Positions 1 to 5,700 of a DNA stretch of 5,701 nucleotides are shown one piece after another. Source of the stretch: Coriobacteriia bacterium (GTDB taxonomy: Bacteria > Actinomycetota > Coriobacteriia > WRKU01 > WQUG01); contig WQVS01000086.1 of NCBI GenBank assembly GCA_009785705.1, forward strand, positions 1-5,701. Reading direction: 5' to 3'. The notes under the pieces are model-generated. The model searched no databases and was not told the DNA's origin. It worked only from the letters and a program-made list of their open reading frames with translations. Numbering within the stretch: the stretch's first letter is position 1; every line of letters starts with the position of its first letter. Position numbers and translations under genes: made by a program.

Positions 1-77
1 ACGTCAGATAATACGTATCTTTTACTTTCTCCATCTTGATAGAAGTAGTTTATGTCTTTAGCTTGTAGGAAGGTCAT
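1..77 (-). CDS. ABC transporter ATP-binding protein, N-terminal fragment (cut by window edge)
   Basis: This is the first 25 codons of a gene running off the left edge. It begins at ATG (75-77) behind an AGAGAGGA ribosome site at 88-95. The peptide starts MTFLQAKDINYFYQDG and continues with a basic stretch and YVLSD. This is the usual opening of LolD/MacB-type ATPases: a beta strand, an aromatic A-loop region (YFYQDG) and then a strand leading into 'L.dVs'. Walker A would lie just outside the window, so the ATPase motifs themselves are not seen. The start lies 28 bases after the stop of the FtsX-type permease on the same strand, so the two probably form one operon and one exporter, with this subunit powering transport on the cytoplasmic side. 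The identification rests on this short match plus context. The substrate is unknown. Confidence 0.75.
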   Translation of the reverse strand, partial: MTFLQAKDINYFYQDGESKRYVLSD

Positions 78-105
78 GATATGTTTGTCCTCTCTTGAGC
101 TTGCT

Positions 106-1620
106 CTACATCATTATCTTGCGAGGATTTAGGCGCAAGATATAGAGCATGGGGATTATGGTGGCAATTACTACAGTGCCTATGGCAGCTGCGAAGAAAA
201 AGAGTATAGTGTCAGTGTCTAGTGCAACATTATAGTTTGCTAGAACCTCCTCAGCGGATGCACTTGGTCCACCAAAGCCCATCCATTCAAGAGTTGAGAC
301 AGAGAAACTCATGTCATCAAAACCTCCTTGACTTGCCATCATGTCATTTCTAAGCATTGTCTCAGAAATACCGCCAGCAAGCAGGTTCCCTGCAAAGAGT
401 GCAAGCGCAATAGCAATAAGTGCTACCGCCAAGACTTCAAGCATCATTTGAGCAATAACTTTTCCTCTTTTTTCACCCAGTGCTAGGTAAATACCAATTT
501 CCTTTTTGCGCTCACGCAAGAAAAGGGTAATAAGCAGGCTGAGGATCAAGATAGATGCACCAGCAGCTATGTAAAGTATTATATTTGCCAAACTTCCAAT
601 ACTTTCCATAGAAGAGGCGACATCTGCAAAAGAATCACCCATATCAGTCACTGTCCAGAACTCGGGAAGCATATCTTCAACCGCAGTTCTAAAGGCAGGA
701 ATATCCTCTGAATTGTTCAGCACAAAAACATTTGCCGCCCACATGAGGTCTTCATTGTCTTGCTGGAACCACTCATCATCTGGATTGAGTTCTCGCTCAG
801 CCTCTATCCAGAAGATCTGAGCATCCATGGCGACAGGATTTGAAACATAGAAGCGATTTGCGAATTCATCCTTCATGGCTGCGTCATTCCACGCATCACC
901 CGAATTAAACTCTGCCAAAGTCTCAAAAATACCAATAACCTCAAAGTCATGGGCTCTTCGGGCAACAATGTTGCTCTCATCTCCGTAGAACTCATCAAAA
1001 ACAGCCTGGTCGCCGCTCAAGCCTTCTGAGGGCATATCCCAAACAAGACTTTCTAGTGTCATAGTAGAGCCAATATGAAGATTGTTAAGTTGAGCAAATT
1101 CCTCTGATATTACAACCACATAACTCAAAGTGGTAGCTTCTTGTTCTGTAAGCATTCTGCCCGAAGTTAGCCCTATAAGGCCCTCTTCAAGGTCTACAGG
1201 ATTCTCCCCATGAACACCCTTAAGGTGGAAAATTTCCCAATCACCATCAGACCAGTGCATATCCTCTTCACTAACTACCTTCTCAAGGTCCCTGGAAGAA
1301 AGGTTTGCTCCAACAGAGAGATCATAATTTCTTACATAAGACAGGCTACCAATCTGCGAGAACTGCTCTAGGGTAACAGTTTCTGTCTCTAGCCATTCGC
1401 CCGTTGCCTGTTCATGCTCCATGAGAGCCTCAAAATCTACTTCAACAGTTACAATAGGTGAAAGTTCACGCCTTAAATTAGTATCAGTATTCTGAACAGC
1501 TTGTTGTACTGAAATGGCACCAGATATTACTGCCCCCAGAATAAAGACTATAAATAAAAGCAATAAAGTCTTCAGTGGATTTTTGGTCATGCCCGTAATA
1601 GCTCTGCTAATTACATTCAT
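106..1620 (-). CDS. FtsX/MacB-type ABC transporter permease
   Basis: This 504-residue membrane protein is the permease of an ABC exporter of the FtsX/LolCDE/MacB class. Such transporters move lipoproteins, peptides or drugs, or transmit force to the cell surface, rather than forming a classic substrate channel. Four membrane segments are visible: about residues 17-39, 345-367, 392-413 and 470-495. Between the first two lies a large extracytoplasmic domain of about 300 residues, very rich in Asp and Glu, with a MacB-periplasmic-core-like stretch (SGRMLTEQE, VVVISEEFAQLNNLHIGS, about 153-185). The cytoplasmic loop after helix 2 carries the family signature LRERKKEIGIYLALGEKRG (368-386), which contacts the ATPase. 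The end LRLNPRKIMM is also typical. The ATG start is preceded by GAGGAGG at 1625-1631. The ATPase gene follows 28 bases downstream. A strong promoter with a palindrome in its spacer lies upstream. The substrate cannot be read from the sequence. Confidence 0.92.
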   Translation of the reverse strand: MNVISRAITGMTKNPLKTLLLLFIVFILGAVISGAISVQQAVQNTDTNLRRELSPIVTVEVDFEALMEHEQATGEWLETETVTLEQFSQIGSLSYVRNYDLSVGANLSSRDLEKVVSEEDMHWSDGDWEIFHLKGVHGENPVDLEEGLIGLTSGRMLTEQEATTLSYVVVISEEFAQLNNLHIGSTMTLESLVWDMPSEGLSGDQAVFDEFYGDESNIVARRAHDFEVIGIFETLAEFNSGDAWNDAAMKDEFANRFYVSNPVAMDAQIFWIEAERELNPDDEWFQQDNEDLMWAANVFVLNNSEDIPAFRTAVEDMLPEFWTVTDMGDSFADVASSMESIGSLANIILYIAAGASILILSLLITLFLRERKKEIGIYLALGEKRGKVIAQMMLEVLAVALIAIALALFAGNLLAGGISETMLRNDMMASQGGFDDMSFSVSTLEWMGFGGPSASAEEVLANYNVALDTDTILFFFAAAIGTVVIATIIPMLYILRLNPRKIMM

Positions 1621-1692
1621 AGTGCCTCCTCATCTTCCCCATTGTCCTCAACAAGTCGAGGTGAAATTCTAACCACATTACTTATATAATGT

Positions 1693-1722
1693 AGTATAGT
1701 TGATATTATAATATCTGGTCAA
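1693..1722 (-). promoter_or_regulatory. sigma70-type promoter of the exporter operon
   Basis: On the minus strand a -35 box TTGACC (1717-1722, five of six consensus bases) is followed after 18 bases by a -10 box TATACT (1693-1698, five of six). Transcription would start near 1686, giving a leader of roughly 65 bases before the ATG at 1620. The region is AT-rich, as expected. It is the best promoter match in this gap and fits the direction of the FtsX-type permease gene. Confidence 0.65.
1702..1715. promoter_or_regulatory. 14-base perfect palindrome inside the promoter spacer, likely operator
   Basis: GATATTATAATATC is identical to its reverse complement over 14 bases. It lies wholly between the -35 and -10 boxes of the exporter promoter. 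A dimeric repressor bound here would block RNA polymerase, an arrangement known for TetR, MarR and GntR type regulators of exporters. The regulator is not in the window. AT-rich DNA yields short palindromes by chance, so the role is inferred from length and position. Confidence 0.5.
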
Positions 1723-1726
1723 TAGC

Positions 1727-1736
1727 ACTATATAGT
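1727..1736. repeat. Second short palindrome, just upstream of the -35 box
   Basis: ACTATATAGT is a perfect 10-base palindrome four bases upstream of the -35 box of the exporter promoter. It could be an accessory operator or part of an UP-like AT-rich element. Ten bases in such AT-rich DNA can easily arise by chance. Confidence 0.25.
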
Positions 1737-1849
1737 AAAGGCATGAATCTAGTCTCTAGTGATGCCTGTAGGGTAAGACGCTTTAGAAAGGAAACTGTTC
1801 ATCTAACACTAAGTCTATCTTAGCACTTGATAATCCCAGCACAGAATAC

Positions 1850-1879
1850 TTGACCGCACAATACGAGGACATGTTTACT
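1850..1879 (+). promoter_or_regulatory. Possible promoter of the radical SAM gene
   Basis: A TTGACC -35 box (1850-1855, the same hexamer as in the opposite promoter) is followed after 18 bases by TTTACT (1874-1879, four of six -10 bases), which overlaps a TG in the extended -10 area. The start would fall near 1886, about 47 bases before the GTG. The -10 is weak, so this is only a candidate. Confidence 0.35.
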
Positions 1880-1921
1880 TCAAAACACATCCAGCACACA
1901 ACAACGCCACTGACCCCTATT

Positions 1922-1926
1922 AGGAG
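1922..1926 (+). promoter_or_regulatory. Ribosome binding site deciding the GTG start
   Basis: AGGAG is spaced 6 bases from the GTG at 1933. It supports this GTG as the true start. The first downstream in-frame ATG (codon 38) would remove the opening strand of the N-terminal domain. Confidence 0.7.
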
Positions 1927-1932
1927 CCCACT

Positions 1933-3363
1933 GTGATTCGCAAAATCCGCTTTATTGAGCCCAGCAACCCACCCTATCGCAGAGCGCTACGCAACTTCTT
2001 TACTAACGGAAAATTTATCCGAAACCCTTCAGTCGGAACACTCATGGTAACGACTATCGCTCAGCGCTTAGTTGAGGATACGCTAATGTACAGTGAATCA
2101 ATCTCAGAAATTGTATGGGATGATGTTCTGGATGCTGACATTGTGTTCATAGGCATATTCACCTTCAATGCTCAACGCGGCTATGAATTGGCTCAGTATA
2201 TTAAGAAGAATTCTTCTGCAGTCGTAGTTATGGGAGGCATGCACGCCTCTCTCAATTATCCTGAAGCTGTCAGGTATTGTGATTATATTCTATTGGGAGA
2301 GGCTGATGAGTCTGTGCTCGATTTCATCAATTCGTTGAACCAGAATGGGGATATCGACTTCCCTGGAGTCGCCTATTTAAACAATTCAGAGATTGTCCAT
2401 ACGGGTGAGCGCACTCCCCCACAGAATATCGACTGTATTCCTAACTATGACTTGCTCTATAACTATAAGAAAATGGCTAGCTATAATACTGTTTGGGCGC
2501 AAGTTCATGCGTCAAGAGGCTGCCCTTATTTTTGCGACTATTGCGCGATCATCCGTCATTTGGGGCGCGGCATCCGAACACGCTCTGTCGATAATGTCAT
2601 CAAAGATATTGAGCAAACTATTGCCTATCATGATAGGCGCTTTTTAGGCATTGTTCCGCGTGCTAATAAAATAGTCTGGCTGACAGATGATAATTTCTTT
2701 GCAGACCGCAAGTGGGCTATTGCCGTGCTAAATGCCATCATTGATAGAAACATAAAGGCCCCCTTTAGTACGCAAGCTCGATATGAGATCGGCTTTGATG
2801 ATGAAATGCTTGTCCTGCTAAAGAAGGCAGGATTTGTAGAAATAGTCTTTGGTATTGAATTTTTAGAAAATGAATCTTTTGACCAATTCAATAAAAGGTG
2901 CAGCTATAAAGAGGTCGTCAAAGCGATTCGGAATACGCAAGCACATGGACTTGAGGTTCGTGGGCTCTTCATCTTGGGAGCCGACAACCATACGGTAGGT
3001 GCAGGTCGCAAAATCGCTGACTTTGTTATTGAGCACAACATTAAGGGCGTTCTTATACAATCGATGTACTTTACCCCCTCAACGCCTGCCTATGATGCAA
3101 ATAAGCACAGGCTCATTCACGAAGATTGGAAGAAGTACGATGGAAATGTTGTGCACTACCCTAGCAGTATCTCACCTTATGAGCTACAGAAAGAGCTAAT
3201 CTTTGCCTTGGGCAAGATTTACTCTTTTAGACGATTGCTACGCGCACTAGTCGTTGAAAAATGGCTCTATAAGCTAATTTTCACCGGTGAATACTTCTGG
3301 CAAAACAGCATGCGTGCCAATTACAAACGTGAGCTATCTTACTTAAAGCAAATTAGTGACTAA
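1933..3363 (+). CDS. Radical SAM protein with B12-binding-like N-terminal domain
   Basis: This 476-residue enzyme uses a 4Fe-4S cluster to cleave S-adenosylmethionine and start a radical reaction in the cytoplasm. The cluster ligands are seen as C197-x3-C201-x2-C204 within RGCPYFCDYC. Other family marks are TDDNFFADR (251-259) and FGIEF (306-310). The tail has 'STPAYDAN...LIHEDWKKYDG', as in BchE/HpnP-like proteins with a DUF4070-type extension. Residues 1-165 form a Rossmann-like B12-binding domain: a first strand IRFIEPSNPP, then DADIVFIGIFTFN and GGMHASLNYPEA, ending with LGEADES. The cobalamin-ligating DxHxxG motif is not present, so base-off, His-on B12 binding is unlikely. The start is GTG behind AGGAG. 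The gene stands alone, divergent from the exporter, with its stop overlapping that of the lipoprotein gene. The family includes methyltransferases, cyclases and many unknowns. The substrate here cannot be named. Confidence 0.9.
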   Translation: MIRKIRFIEPSNPPYRRALRNFFTNGKFIRNPSVGTLMVTTIAQRLVEDTLMYSESISEIVWDDVLDADIVFIGIFTFNAQRGYELAQYIKKNSSAVVVMGGMHASLNYPEAVRYCDYILLGEADESVLDFINSLNQNGDIDFPGVAYLNNSEIVHTGERTPPQNIDCIPNYDLLYNYKKMASYNTVWAQVHASRGCPYFCDYCAIIRHLGRGIRTRSVDNVIKDIEQTIAYHDRRFLGIVPRANKIVWLTDDNFFADRKWAIAVLNAIIDRNIKAPFSTQARYEIGFDDEMLVLLKKAGFVEIVFGIEFLENESFDQFNKRCSYKEVVKAIRNTQAHGLEVRGLFILGADNHTVGAGRKIADFVIEHNIKGVLIQSMYFTPSTPAYDANKHRLIHEDWKKYDGNVVHYPSSISPYELQKELIFALGKIYSFRRLLRALVVEKWLYKLIFTGEYFWQNSMRANYKRELSYLKQISD

Positions 3364-3365
3364 TT
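3351..3365. repeat. 15-base palindrome spanning both overlapping stop codons
   Basis: AATTAGT, one central G, then ACTAATT form a perfect inverted repeat centred on 3358. It contains the TAA of the radical SAM gene and the TAG of the lipoprotein gene. As RNA it would give at most a 6-bp AT-only stem, too weak for a terminator, and no U-tract follows. It probably results from the sequence at the two C-termini. Confidence 0.4.
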
Positions 3366-3773
3366 AAATTCTGCAGAGTCGAGAATGCTTCCTTCGGTGT
3401 CAACAAACTCAATGATTATTGCTGTAATCTCTGGTGCCGTTTCTTGAGCAATAGCAAGAAGCATTTCTCCTTCTGCAGTAGCATTTTCAAAGAAACTTTC
3501 GTGCACTTCTTCGTAGAGATCTTCTGAAACAAAGGTGTAGGTGTACCTAATGACCGTTCCTTCTGCAGTGACAGCAACAGCCAATTCGTCATCAGGCATA
3601 GAGGCAAAAAGGTCGTTTTGGATGTCGACAAATTGCTGGATAGCTTCACTTATGGGAGCAGCGGCAGCAGGAACCTCTTCCTCTTCGGCTAGAATTGGTT
3701 CTTCTGAGCTGCAGCCAAGGGCAAAAGCAAGGATAAGACCCATGACAAGAGTGATAAGTAGTTGCTTCTTCAT
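3360..3773 (-). CDS. Small acidic lipoprotein, DUF4854-like
   Basis: This 137-residue protein is predicted to be anchored on the outer face of the membrane by a lipidated cysteine. The start MKKQLLITLVMGLILAF gives a typical lipoprotein signal peptide: a Lys pair, a hydrophobic core and the lipobox ALGC with Cys21. A low-complexity acidic/Ala linker follows (EEPILAEEEEVPAAAAP, 24-40), then a compact domain. Its end (TVIRYTYTF ... EITAIIIEFVDTEGSILDSAEF) recalls the DUF4854 family of Gram-positive lipoproteins. That match is from memory and not proven, and the function is unknown. The reading frame stays open 28 codons further upstream, but the ATG at 3771-3773 is chosen because it begins the signal peptide and has AGGGAG (3777-3782) or AAAGGA (3784-3789) in front. 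Its TAG shares two bases with the TAA of the convergent radical SAM gene. Confidence 0.82.
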   Translation of the reverse strand: MKKQLLITLVMGLILAFALGCSSEEPILAEEEEVPAAAAPISEAIQQFVDIQNDLFASMPDDELAVAVTAEGTVIRYTYTFVSEDLYEEVHESFFENATAEGEMLLAIAQETAPEITAIIIEFVDTEGSILDSAEFN

Positions 3774-3834
3774 TTTCTCCCTTTCCTTTGAGGCTTCCAT
3801 AAATATAGAGCAATCCCATATTCGCAGGTAATCC

Positions 3835-3863
3835 ATTTTATCATCCTGCACAATCAAGGCTAA
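3835..3863 (-). promoter_or_regulatory. Candidate extended -10 promoter of the lipoprotein gene
   Basis: On the minus strand TGATAAAAT gives a TG-extended -10 box (TAAAAT, 3835-3840, five of six). It lies 17 bases after a poor -35 (TTAGCC, 3858-3863). The start would be near 3828, about 55 bases before the ATG at 3773. Its place between the hairpin at 3872-3905 and the lipoprotein gene suggests separate transcription from the kinase operon. A second, weaker pair (TTACCT 3826-3831, TATATT 3802-3807) is also possible. Confidence 0.45.
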
Positions 3864-3871
3864 TCTTCAAG

Positions 3872-3905
3872 AGAAGAGCCCGCACCTCAAGATGCGGGCT
3901 CTTCT
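3872..3905. terminator. GC-rich 13-bp hairpin terminator after the kinase operon
   Basis: AGAAGAGCCCGCA (3872-3884) and TGCGGGCTCTTCT (3893-3905) pair perfectly over 13 bp around an 8-base loop. On the minus strand the hairpin begins 22 bases after the stop of the ABC1-kinase gene, the expected place for a Rho-independent terminator. The tail is only pyrimidine-rich (TCTTCTCTTG) rather than a pure U run. On the plus strand the tail is similarly pyrimidine-rich, so the hairpin may also stop read-through from the radical SAM gene. Confidence 0.8.
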
Positions 3906-3927
3906 TCTACTTTCGTCTGACGTTTAA

Positions 3928-5289
3928 CTAGCCAATCAGTTCAGCCATTGCTGCATCTATCGCTAGTGGCAACTTCTTATAGAGGCGCGCTGGGCGCATC
4001 ATATGCTTTAAGACTAGTTCTGTCGTAAAGCTTTCTGCAGCCTCTACTATATCTATGTCATCATAGACAGTCTGCGCACAGCCTTCTACTACTACTAAAG
4101 CTTTTACCAACAATCCGAAGCCACGTGGCACTACTACTTTCTGCTCATTGAGAATCGAAAGGAATCCTATAGCAAAACCACGCACATCGCGGGGACTCTT
4201 TGAGAAAGTGCGCTTCATCAGAGCTGACACCTTGCCGATAACTTCATCGCGCATATCATCCGATACAACTAATCCAATGTCGGCAGAATACAGAATGGCA
4301 CGCTTTGCATCTGCGTACACTGTTGCAGCAAGAATCTGTGCGATTGCTTCTTTGTGCTCTTCTTTGACTTCGCCCATGATACCAAAATCGATGTAACATA
4401 TTTTGCCATCAGGTGTTAACAAGAGATTCGATTGATGCATATCTGCATGGAATCGACCTACCACCATAACTTGCTTCATGAACACATCAGCGCCATGAAT
4501 TGCTAGGAAGCGTGCGTCTACTCCTGCTGCCGTAGCCTCTTCTGACTGATCAAGATGCCAGCCTTCCACAAACTGCATACTTAGAATACTCTTACTGGTC
4601 AAAGGCCAAACAATGGTTGCCGTAGTGACATAGGGATCTTCAACAAAGTCAAAGGCAAATCTATCAGAGGTACGTCCCTCAATACGCAGATCAATCTCTG
4701 ACGTTATTGATTCTGCAAATTCTGACACGAGCTGTGGCATATTAAAGCGCTTCAGCGGCTTTAGCCTATGCAGAAGGTTCACGAGCGGAGTCACCGCAGC
4801 AATGTCAGCCCTAATCTTTTCTTCACTGCCCGGTCGCACCATCTTAATAGCAAGGGTAGTACCTGCGGGCATATCATCCCCAATAACAGGCTTATAATCA
4901 AAGGCAAGCTCTGCACGATACACCTGAGCAATAGAGGCAGATCCAATAGGTACAGGGTCAATAGAAGTAAAGAGCTCTTCAACGGGACGACCCAGCTCCT
5001 GTTCAAAAACAGGCTTCATTTGCTCAAATGGTGTTGGTGTTACTGAATCGCGCAGGTCTTCCATTTCAAACACATACTGCGGTGGAAACATGTCAGGCCT
5101 GATTGAGATAAGCTGACCCAACTTTATGAAAGCAGGTCCTAACTTCTCAAAGGCATAGCGAAGCTCACGCGCAAATATTTCACGTCTAGCGGTAATGCCC
5201 ACAAAACCAAAGCGCGACTTTAGGGCAGCTCTCCACCAGTGCTTTGTTATGACCCAAAAAATTTGGCGTCTTCGTTTTCTAGCACTCAT
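3928..5289 (-). CDS. ABC1/UbiB/AarF family atypical kinase-like protein, short form
   Basis: This 453-residue protein belongs to the ABC1/UbiB/AarF/COQ8 family of protein-kinase-like ATPases. In other organisms these support quinone or isoprenoid-lipid metabolism. Family motifs appear in order (numbering from the ATG at 5289): KLGQ (56-59) followed by LISIRPDMFP; the loop GSASIAQVY (116-124) in place of a kinase P-loop; the ATP lysine in AIKMV (K149); the ExD pair E198/D200; the catalytic loop FHADMHQSN (280-288) with D283 and N288; and DFG (301-303). The catalytic loop departs from the common FHADPHPGN. Many UbiB proteins are about 500-550 residues with two C-terminal membrane helices. This one ends near MAELIG without them, and a terminator follows, so the short form looks natural. 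The ATG at 5289 is chosen over TTG at 5298 because AGGG (5300-5303) fits it. It follows the coiled-coil gene by 12 bases in one operon. Its substrate is unknown. Confidence 0.93.
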   Translation of the reverse strand: MSARKRRRQIFWVITKHWWRAALKSRFGFVGITARREIFARELRYAFEKLGPAFIKLGQLISIRPDMFPPQYVFEMEDLRDSVTPTPFEQMKPVFEQELGRPVEELFTSIDPVPIGSASIAQVYRAELAFDYKPVIGDDMPAGTTLAIKMVRPGSEEKIRADIAAVTPLVNLLHRLKPLKRFNMPQLVSEFAESITSEIDLRIEGRTSDRFAFDFVEDPYVTTATIVWPLTSKSILSMQFVEGWHLDQSEEATAAGVDARFLAIHGADVFMKQVMVVGRFHADMHQSNLLLTPDGKICYIDFGIMGEVKEEHKEAIAQILAATVYADAKRAILYSADIGLVVSDDMRDEVIGKVSALMKRTFSKSPRDVRGFAIGFLSILNEQKVVVPRGFGLLVKALVVVEGCAQTVYDDIDIVEAAESFTTELVLKHMMRPARLYKKLPLAIDAAMAELIG

Positions 5290-5299
5290 AGAAATCAAA

Positions 5300-5303
5300 C
5301 CCT
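5300..5303 (-). promoter_or_regulatory. Ribosome site favouring the ATG start of the kinase gene
   Basis: AGGG lies 10 bases before the ATG at 5289 but only 1 base before the alternative TTG at 5298, which therefore has no usable site. The AGGG overlaps the TAG stop of the upstream coiled-coil gene (5302-5304), suggesting translational coupling. Confidence 0.5.
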
Positions 5304-5646
5304 ATAGCTTTGCTTGAATAGCATCAAGCGTTGCGCTCATGGATTCTAGTTTACCGCGCAGCTCTGCAAGCTCAAAGCGCACCTCATCTACCGCACGTGC
5401 CGTTGCACTATCGTCCTTATCGAACTCTGCATCCTTGCCTTCGATGAGCTCAGCCTTTATCGCATCCTTTTTCTCATCAATAATCGCTGCCAAACCATCA
5501 ACAAAGGCACCAGGGTCTTCTGCCATCTCCCCTTTACCCGTTGTTTGACCGCGCTTGATAGAGGCTTTCATACCCTCATCTGCCATTTCATGAACCATTT
5601 CCCAAACGGCCAAAAACTTCATAACATCAGCATTTCTTAGTGGCAT
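5302..5646 (-). CDS. Small phasin-like coiled-coil protein
   Basis: This 114-residue soluble protein has no signal peptide and no membrane segment. Residues 1-65 look helical and are Met/Ala/Glu/Lys-rich, with a polar Gly/Thr stretch near 33-40. Residues 86-114 form a clear coiled coil: V86, V89, L93, L96, L100, M103, L107, I110 and L114 follow strict 3-4 spacing to the very last residue. This layout (helical body, C-terminal oligomerising coil) resembles phasins and granule-associated proteins, which coat lipid or polyester inclusions. The similarity is structural and not a proven homology. The ATG has AGGAGA (5652-5657) five bases upstream. The gene ends 12 bases before the ABC1-kinase ATG, so the two are almost surely co-transcribed. 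A role as an oligomeric partner or membrane/granule adaptor of that kinase is inferred from position. Confidence 0.8.
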   Translation of the reverse strand: MPLRNADVMKFLAVWEMVHEMADEGMKASIKRGQTTGKGEMAEDPGAFVDGLAAIIDEKKDAIKAELIEGKDAEFDKDDSATARAVDEVRFELAELRGKLESMSATLDAIQAKL

Positions 5647-5655
5647 AACTTTCTC

Positions 5656-5700
5656 CTATCTCTCAAGCGGTCTACTAATCCTATCTATAGAGGCACCATC
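5656..5700 (-). CDS. Possible C-terminal end of an upstream gene (partial)
   Basis: At the right edge only one minus-strand frame is open. It reads DGASIDRISRPLER and stops at TAG (5656-5658), 9 bases before the ATG of the coiled-coil gene and overlapping its AGGAGA site. That spacing is typical of a gene ending inside an operon. Fourteen codons are too few to prove coding, since a random frame stays open that long about half the time. No family can be named. Confidence 0.3.
   Translation of the reverse strand, partial: DGASIDRISRPLER

Larger units (their letters stand above)
1621..1932. other. Divergent intergenic region between exporter operon and radical SAM gene
   Basis: This is 312 bases with no convincing gene. 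The left, AT-rich part (about 1680-1740) contains the exporter promoter and the palindromes 1702-1715 and 1727-1736. In the exporter leader, 1646-1661 can fold on the minus strand into a small 6-bp hairpin with a CUUG loop, just upstream of the ribosome site. It is weak and may mean nothing. Positions 1741-1765 contain a loose inverted repeat (GCAT...CTAG-tct-CTAG...ATGC). The right part contains a possible promoter for the radical SAM gene. Two tiny open frames lie here (1743-1823 plus, 1783-1890 minus), but neither has a credible ribosome site. Confidence 0.7.

Noticed and set aside
1741..1765. Imperfect inverted repeat GCAT...CTAG-tct-CTAG...ATGC as a terminator or riboswitch
   Set aside because: The arms are short, with unequal bulges and no U-tract, and it is not placed after any gene.
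1743..1823. 26-codon plus-strand frame beginning ATG AAT CTA in the divergent gap
   Set aside because: The only purine-rich stretch is one base from the ATG, too close to serve as a ribosome site. The frame is short, ends well before the radical SAM gene, and has no recognisable content.
2393..3199. Several secondary open frames on both strands inside the radical SAM gene
   Set aside because: They lie within a clearly conserved gene, show no family features and have no ribosome sites of note, so they are shadows of the real frame.
3774..3857. 28-codon N-terminal extension of the lipoprotein frame
   Set aside because: It would bury the signal peptide inside the protein, and it covers the candidate promoters. 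The ATG at 3771-3773 begins a standard lipoprotein leader.
3371..4039. Repeated CTGCAG sites (near 3371, 3473, 3563, 4034)
   Set aside because: They fall within coding sequence at Ala-Glu type codon pairs and have irregular spacing and no shared flanks, so codon use explains them.
5290..5298. TTG at 5298 as start of the kinase gene (three residues longer)
   Set aside because: The AGGG motif is one base from this TTG but 10 bases from the ATG at 5289, so the ATG is the better start.
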